A stretch of 64,000 bases of DNA from Melieria omissa (taxonomy: Eukaryota > Arthropoda > Insecta > Diptera > Ulidiidae): NCBI GenBank assembly GCA_963971225.1, contig OZ020269.1, positions 101,492,905 to 101,556,904 of the forward strand, read 5' to 3'. The notes under the pieces are model-generated. The model was not told where the DNA came from and did no database searches. It was given only the letters and a program-made list of their open reading frames with translations. Each line of letters starts with the position of its first letter. Within the stretch, counting starts at the first letter, position 1. The translations under genes were made by a program, and so were the position numbers. Shown piece by piece: positions 57,944 to 64,000 of the stretch.

Positions 57944-59590
57944 ATGTTTTCTACTGTGAATTCGTTTTGCTGCTTTTGCTGTTTTGCTGTTACTGCTTCT
58001 TTATGTTTGGCCTCCTCTCGGCTCTCTTCTCTCTTCTCTTTTTATGTGACCTTTCTTATGTGTTTTCTCTTCTTTAATTTTTTTCATGTCTTATTCGCCG
58101 AAAAGAGAGACTTTTCTGTTTTCACTTTCTTCTTTCCTCTTTCATATTTTCAGCTTTCTCGTTCTTTCTTGCTCTGTTTTTTTATTATCCCTTCTGCTCT
58201 TTTTATTATATTTTTCTTCTCTCTTTTCTCTTTTTTTCTCTGTTTGCTCTATGTTTTTCTATCTTATCTTATTTTGGTATTTTTTGCTTCTCTTATTTCT
58301 CTTCCCTTATTCTCTTTTCTTTTGCTCTACTTTATTTTCTCTTTTCTCTATTCTCTTTGCTTTTGTCCCTTCTTTCTTCTCTTTTTTTCTCTTTCCTCAC
58401 TTCTCTCATCACATTTCTTTCTTCTCTCTAAACCACTTTCTCACTTCTCTCTTCTCACTTCGCTCTTCAATCTCTTCCCACTTCTCACTTCTCTCTTCTC
58501 TACACTCTCTTCACTCTTCTCCCTTTCACCTTCTCTATTCATTCTTTTCACTTTTTTCCTATCTCCGCTCTCTGTTTTCTCTCCTTCTCCTTTTTCTTCT
58601 CCCTCTCCTCACATTGAAGCCTTTTCTCTTTCCTTTTATAACTTATAGCTTTCATAATTTCTTTTGTTTTTCTTTATTCATTTCCCTCTTTTGTCTTTTA
58701 TCTTCAAATTCTTATATATTCTCGCTTTTTTTTATTTAAAATATCTTACTTCGCATCTCGTATTACTCGTATTACTTACCTCCTTTCTCTTTTATCCTAC
58801 AAATCGTTTCTCGTATCTCTTCTCTATTATCTTTTTCTCCAGTGTCTTTTATCTTTTTTTTACTATGTTCTCTGTTGTCTTTCCTCATTCATCTCTTTCT
58901 TGTATCTTTTATTTTTTACCACTTCTTTTTTTCCTTATCTCTTTACTCTTCCCATTCTACGCACTCCGCCCTCTCTTGCGCCATTTTCCTTACTTCTCTA
59001 TCCTTTCTTTTGCCCCTTCTCTCCGTTACTATTTTTTCTTGTTCTTATTTTCTCTTTAACCTTATATCTATTCCCTCTTTTCTATTTTCTTGTTTGTTAT
59101 TTGCTATCTCTCATCTTCCATCAATTTCTCTCTATTTTTCCTTTTCATCACTGTCTTCCGATTAGCGTCTCCCTTTTGTAGCCATCTTCATTCCTTTCTC
59201 GAATCTTTCTTTTTGCTTATCCTTTTATTGGCTCATTCTTCTCTTCTTTCCACTCCTTCTACTTTAAATTGTTTATGCTCAATTTCCTTCTAGGTGACGG
59301 AAAAATATTGTGTCTCACTCTCTTGCTAAGTGAGTTAGCTACTCTCTTTCTTCAGATAATACTTTTTTTCCTCGGCTTCTTCTTTTCCTAAGTCTGTTCC
59401 TTCTTACTTACATATGACATCCTAATTTTTCTCACTTCTGTCATCAACTCTCTGTTGCTATTTGTTGATGACTGAGTGAGCTTGTTTCTTTCTTGTAATA
59501 AAACTTTCTTCGCCAGTTTCTTTTCTAATTTCTTTTTTCTTTATCTTCAGTTTTTCATTCATTTTCTTCGTTTCTGACACCTACTCTGTG
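57944..59590. repeat. Long pyrimidine-rich tract (plus strand)
   Basis: About 1.6 kb is overwhelmingly T and C (CTTCTC, TTTCTC, TTTTCTT) without a fixed unit. The 58440-58520 part has a CACTTCTCTCTTCT rhythm. Long plus-strand frames (234 and 217 codons) read as Phe/Leu/Ser polymers and I reject them as genes. Confidence 0.9.
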
Positions 59591-59599
59591 CCTCTCTTT

Positions 59600-59790
59600 C
59601 TTGCTCGTCGTCGTGAACCTTTCGTGAAACAAGGGAAGGAACGGAAGCGATGATGGAAAACAGGTGAGATGGTGACGCTTGAGAAAAGTGATATAAGTGG
59701 GGAGAGATGACGAAAAGAAAAGAAAGAGACATTAAGTAGGATTTGGAAGTATGAAGAAGATAATGTAAAAGTGAAGATAAAACAAAAGAA
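59600..59790. repeat. Purine-rich tract opposite the pyrimidine tract
   Basis: Immediately after the pyrimidine tract the plus strand becomes purine-rich (GAAAAGAAAAGAAAGAG and similar), so the strand asymmetry flips within about 20 bp. Confidence 0.8.
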
Positions 59791-60121
59791 GTGAGAGTTA
59801 AGATATTTAATCTCATTGGAAACGGATTCACTTCCATTGAAATTGAATGATTTCATTGAATGATTCCACTGATTGAATTGAAATGAAAGAAAATTACACA
59901 CGTTTGCCGATTGTCAATTTTACATAATCTTCTTTTAAACTACCGGCTCATATTCTGTGTATCTTTCCTTTGCTTGTCACCTCTCTTTCCTTATTTCACT
60001 TTCCTCACTCGTCATCGCATCACCACTTTTCCATTATCACTTGTGATGGTTGCCCTGTGGTGTAATGTAAAAGATTATAAAATGCAACCCTGCGAGCACT
60101 CTAGGCTAGTAATAGACGAAC

Positions 60122-60217
60122 ACAAAACTGGCGGACGGCTGACGTGGCAACCACTGAACTGTAACCAACAAACTGGCGGACGGCTGACGTGGCAACCACT
60201 GAACGGTAACAAACGAA
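60122..60217. repeat. 47-bp tandem duplication
   Basis: Two copies of AAACTGGCGGACGGCTGACG...CACTGAAC(T/G)GTAAC lie just upstream of the 84-bp minisatellite. Confidence 0.9.
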
Positions 60218-60254
60218 CTGCGGAGGAGACGGTGACGAGCTAGAGAACGACGCG

Positions 60255-61560
60255 GTCGACAAGTTGCCGGAGAACCACCACGCGCGGTGCCAGCAGCAGC
60301 AGCCACGTGAGCACCAGCTTGGCCGCACCAGCACGCGCTCGACAAGTTGCCTGAGAACCACCACGTGCGGTGCCAGCAGCAGCAGCCAGCCACGTGAGTA
60401 CCAGCTTGGCCGCACCAGCACGCGCTCGAGAAGTTGCCTGAGAACCACCACGCACGGGGCCAGCAGCAGCCAGCCACGGGAGCACCAGCTTGGCCGCACC
60501 AGCACGCGCTCGAGAAGTTGCCGGAGAACCACCACGCGCGGTGCCAGCAGCAGCCAGCCACGTGAGCACCAGCTTGGCCGCACCAGCACGCGCTCGAGAA
60601 GTTGCCTGATAGCCACCACGCGCGGTGCAAGCAGCAGCAGCCACGTGAGCACCAGCTTGGCCGCACCAGCCCGCGCTCAAGAGTTGCCTGAGAACCACCA
60701 CGCGCGGTGCCAGCAGCAGCAGCCAGCCACGTGAGCACCAGCTTGGCCGCACCAGCACGCGCTCGAGAAGTTTCCTCCTAGCCACCACGCACGGGGCCAG
60801 CAGCAGCAGCCAGCCACGTGAGCACCAGCTTGGCCGCACCAGCACGCGCTCGACAAGTTGCCTGATAGCCACCACGCGCGGTGCAAGCAGCAGCAGCCAC
60901 GTGAGCACCAGCTTGGCCGCACCAGCACGCGCTCGAGAAGTTGCCGGAGAACCACCACGCGCGGTGCCAGCAGCAGCCAGTCACGTGAGCACCAGCTTGG
61001 CCACACCAGCACGCGCTCGAGAAGTTGCCGGAGAACTACCACGCGCGGTGCCAGCAGCAGCCAGCCACGTGAGCACCAGCTTGGCCGCACCAGCACGCGC
61101 TCGAGAAGTTGCCGGAGAACCACCACGCGCGGTGCCAGCAGCAGCCAGTCACGTGAGCACCAGCTTGGCCACACCAGCACGCGCTCGAGAAGTTGCCGGA
61201 GAACTACCACGCGCGGTGCCAGCAGCAGCCAGCCACGTGAGCACCAGCTTGGCCGCACCAGCACGCGCTCGAGAAGTTTCCTCCTAGCCACCACGCACGG
61301 GGCCAGCAGCAGCCAGCCACGTGAGCACCAGCTTGGCCGCACCAGCACGCGCTCGACAAGTTGCCTGAGAACCACCACGCGCGGTGCCAGCAGCAGCCAG
61401 CCACGTGAGCACCAGCTTGGCCGCACCAGCACACGCTCAAGAAGTTTCCTGATAGCCACCACGCGCGGTGCGAGCAGCCAGCCAGTCACGTGAGCACCAG
61501 CTTGACCACACCAGCACGCGCTCGCGGCAGTCTCATCCTAGCCACCACGCGCGGTGCCAG
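60255..61560. repeat. 84-bp GC-rich minisatellite, ~15 copies
   Basis: The unit contains CACGTGAGCACCAGCTTGGC, CGCACCAGCACGCGCTCGAG, AAGTTGCC and ACCACCACGCGCGGTGCCAG. Units are mostly 84 bp, sometimes one CAG longer. Several higher-order pairs occur (TCACGTGAGC and CCACACCAGC variants alternate at 60960-61200). As 84 is a multiple of three, both strands are open over hundreds of codons; these frames show no start context or unique flank and are not called. Confidence 0.95.
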
Positions 61561-61904
61561 CAGCAGCAGCGTTCGGGCTACTTCCACCACAGCGGCTCGA
61601 TTGCCGACGCACCGTCGCGGCGAATCACGTTTTTTTTTGAAAAGGGGGCCGGACGAGAACCCCCCCCTTGTACGGTATCCCATACCATTTGCGATGTTTG
61701 AATTATTATATTAGTAACTTTAATTTCCCTTTTGTTATTGGCGCCTCTGTGCAGCAGCAACAGAGAAACGGAAGCAGGTCCAGCACTCCACGAATTCACC
61801 CGAGCTTCGCCGTATCGCCGAATTGTTTGCGCAAACAACGAGGGATCGACGATCAGGACACGTGAGTGTGACAGAATCCTAAGTAAGTGAACTTATTCGT
61901 ATCT

Positions 61905-62110
61905 CTCTTTTGCTGCTTTCGCCTTCTAAATATTAGTCCGAATACCAAATGTATATATTTTTTGCGGCTTCCGCTCCCGAATCAATATTTTAAGTCCGGG
62001 TTGTTAAATTTCTCTTTGGCGGCTTCCGCCTCCTCATTAATATTTAAGTCGGAACTGTAAAATGTCTTTTGCGACTTCCGCTTCCTAATCAATATTTTAG
62101 CTTAAGCATC
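61905..62110. repeat. Four decayed ~60-bp repeats
   Basis: Four related units contain TTTTGCGGCTTCCGCTCC-type and AATCAATATTTTAAGTC-type blocks (61909, 61968, 62015 and 62065 approximately). Confidence 0.75.
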
Positions 62111-62626
62111 CAATGAATAAAATGTAAATAGATATTCAATGTGATCAGCGTCGTTGCCATATGGATGGGTCGGGAGAGACGGAAACGCTCTCGCTAAGGT
62201 TGGGAAGGGGAGAGCCGGGGGCCATTGACCACCTTAGGTCCCCCTCTGGTTGTTGTCACCTCGGTGTTGTCGCTTCACTGCTGCTTGCGTGAACTTATAC
62301 TCTACACCGGCGGGGTGGACGAGTAGGTTCGTAAGTAGTATTGTCCGTCCGATTGTCCGTACGTCAAGTTGCATGGCCGGTTGATAGGTAGAATTGTCCG
62401 CGGTGTGAGAATATCATCTTCTTCTTTTACGGGTGTTTTCTAGTAAGAAAAACCCACGTGCATGAATAACTTTGTGTATTGTTGGTAGGTAGCGGCAGGT
62501 GCTCGAGCAAGAACCCCCCCCACACCCGAAGAGCTTAGACCTGGTACCCAGCTAGCATGCACACCCGCTCGGCATTGCACTACATTAAATACCAGCAGGT
62601 CCTTTTTGAAGGGCACATTACATAAA

Positions 62627-62637
62627 TGGCGCCCAAC
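62627..62637 (+). promoter_or_regulatory. Primer-binding-site-like sequence
   Basis: TGGCGCCCAAC matches the first 11 bases expected for priming by a tRNA ending in ...GTTGGGCGCCA (tRNA-Lys type, from memory). It starts four bases after the candidate LTR end; the following bases diverge. If real, it places the internal region of the element to the right. Confidence 0.45.
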
Positions 62638-62639
62638 CA

Positions 62640-63250
62640 AGGATCCATTACACACTTCAGTCCCTTCATTTCACAACCTTGCTTCCCTTCTTTCTAGCTT
62701 TTTTTTTGCCACAACTGTGATTTTTTTCGTGGTCTACAACTTCCGCGTTGTCGCTCTATTTGTTTCCATGTTTTTTATATTCAAATCTCTTTCAATGCTC
62801 TTCTTCTTTGCCAATATCACGTCGATTTGTCTTTTATTATCACGCAATTTCTACTCGACCAGTGAGTTAATCTCCTACTGCTTCTACCTACCAATTAATT
62901 CTTTCACCACTTCCTCCCTTCGGTCCTTGCAAAACTTAGGCTTTCTATTCTCCCATTCTTAAATACTTTCTTTTTTTATTCGTTTGCTTTTTAATGTCCT
63001 CATTTTTCTTCTTTGCTCTCCCTCTCCCCTTTTGTACACAAACTTCAGTTTAGTTTCTACATTTTACTTCTCCATATTTCTGAGCCCCACTTTCCTCTAT
63101 TCACTCACTTTTTTTTATAAAGCTCAATCGCTTATCTACTCCCTTACATTTCCTTCCATTTCATTCCCCTAAAGTTTTTACTTAAATTCTCTTCTATATT
63201 ATGCTCCCCCCTTTCTTTTTGGCTGCTTTTCATTTTGACCATTATTACTC
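62640..63250. repeat. Pyrimidine-rich region
   Basis: T/C-rich on the plus strand, like 57944-59590 but weaker. The 118-codon frame at 62606-62962 is a low-complexity Phe/Ser reading. No gag-like sequence is recognisable although it follows the primer-binding-like site. Confidence 0.65.
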
Positions 63251-64000
63251 AATCAGTGCAGACTTGTTTGTAGTTGTTTCGCCATTGTACAAAAATGTCA
63301 GTTCAGTCGTTCTCCTATTTAATTCTCCCCATTTCTGAACTCTTTAGAAAGAGATTTTCTCTTCGCTTCTTACAACAAATAAAAATCCATTTAATTTGAA
63401 ACCAGCTAAAGCTTTTGCCAACTGCACTTGTTCGGCGAAAATCCTTTTCGGCGATTTCTTTGGCGCTGCACAAATATTGACACAACGCAGACACGCAGAA
63501 AATTACTTTAAGATCTGACGAATAAAAGCGGCATACGTATGTGTGTGTGTGTGTGTGTGTGAGCGCGCACTTGCACAAAGCAAACGTTAAGCAAGCAAAT
63601 ACGTAAACAAACTTTGAAGGAAAGTGAATTAAACTTTTGACGCTGGCGCTGCTACACCGAAATTTTAGCGAATTTGTCAACGTGCATTGAAGGCGACTTA
63701 CGAGCTGGTCGGCCGCCTTGCGGGACATTGCCAAACGGCGGCTGTGTTGCACAACAGCAATCAAATGCGAACGCAAATACAACGAAATACAAAAACAAAT
63801 ACAACTGCATAAGTAAACTGAAAAGTTTGTGGTTTTAAATTAAGGCAGTGGCAACGCAATCACACCTGCCAAGTCGGCATGAGGTGTGAACAACACGGCG
63901 TATACGCAATGCGGCGGCGGCATTGTGTGCGACTGCTCGAGGGCTGAACGAGCAACGAGCATGAAGGAGTAAACTGCAACCAATACCATGACAACGAACT
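63251..64000. other. Unique non-coding DNA
   Basis: No gene supported. A GT tract lies at 63540-63561. The minus-strand frame at 63315-63782 (155 codons) contains the poly-Thr-His reading of that tract and no domain I recognise. Confidence 0.55.

Larger units (their letters stand above)
60061..62622 (+). mobile_element. Candidate long LTR (retrotransposon)
   Basis: The 2,562-bp segment starts TGTAATG and ends CATTACA, a perfect 7-bp inverted terminus with the canonical TG...CA. TATAAAA lies at 60076-60082 and AATAAA at 62116-62121. Four bases after the end comes TGGCGCCCAAC, resembling a tRNA-type primer-binding site. GC content is far above the surroundings. Internally it holds a 47-bp duplication, an 84-bp minisatellite and a 4-unit decayed repeat at 61910-62110. 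I see no second LTR, no gag or pol frame downstream, and no flanking duplicate, so it could be the 5' LTR of a truncated element. Long LTRs are known in some gypsy-type fly elements. This is inference. Confidence 0.45.

Noticed and set aside
57944..59293. Phe/Leu/Ser-rich frames that could be taken for membrane proteins
   Set aside because: Pure pyrimidine-tract translation; overlapping frames are equally open.
60101..61493. 183- to 270-codon frames on both strands
   Set aside because: Consequence of an 84-bp (multiple of three) minisatellite with no internal stop; both strands are open and there is no start context or unique domain.
62640..63180. gag region downstream of the primer-binding-like site
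   Set aside because: The reading frames are low-complexity Phe/Ser from T/C-rich DNA; nothing resembles gag or a protease.

Overview
This is AT-rich eukaryotic DNA that looks like a large intergenic or intronic stretch from a higher fly. A tephritid-like dipteran is my inference. The support is a LOA-clade non-LTR retrotransposon with a DUF4780-type ORF1, mariner and pogo-like elements, insect-type tRNA-derived SINEs, abundant CA/GT/CAA microsatellites and the lack of any long unique coding region. I found no bacterial operons, no CRISPR array and no rRNA gene. Apparent tRNA promoters all belong to SINEs.

Layout. 1-5.5 kb: unique non-coding DNA interrupted by a TTTTA array and a 1.65 kb satellite with an 11-bp unit. 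5.5-8 kb: a complete tRNA-derived SINE with target-site duplication, a second SINE body, a foldback and RNase H relics. 9.8-11.4 and 13.2-13.8 kb: CATCCT/CAT arrays. 15.2-15.6 kb: a second ATTTT array. 17.6-20 kb: LOA relics, a SINE and two TCACA arrays alternating with a duplicated unit. 22-24.5 kb: a decayed tandem family marked by GCCTAAAAGTATGC. 27-29.5 kb: local duplications, a retroelement relic, a SINE and a MITE. 29.56-35.03 kb: a near full-length LOA-type element on the minus strand, with an intact ORF1 and an ORF2 broken by two stops, two frameshifts and a YADD to YAGD change. 36.5-39.8 kb: a possible small spliced gene on the minus strand, a MITE containing a second, piggyBac-like MITE, an RTE fragment and a SINE. 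42.3-44.5 kb: a heptamer-periodic array drifting from TTTTTAA to GTTGTCA. 47-55.9 kb: two pogo-like MITEs, two RNase H retroelement relics, a deleted mariner and several SINEs. 57.5-63.2 kb: a MITE, a long pyrimidine tract that flips to purine, and a candidate 2.56 kb LTR that carries an 84-bp GC-rich minisatellite and is followed by a primer-binding-site-like sequence.

The genes do not work as a pathway. Almost everything recognisable is mobile DNA or its debris. The LOA element would supply endonuclease, reverse transcriptase and RNase H if intact, and SINEs of this kind depend on such enzymes in trans. Transposase-dependent MITEs (pogo-like, piggyBac-like, CAGTGGCG family) have no intact transposase in the window. 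Host sequence between them carries microsatellites and a few possible exons.

The most novel-looking items are the dispersed GCGCCTAAAAGTATGC motif and its roughly 145-bp array, the candidate LTR with an internal minisatellite, the possible two-exon small gene at 36.9-37.26 kb, the drifting heptamer array and two unnamed dispersed repeats. I did not find clear evidence of a new multi-gene system.
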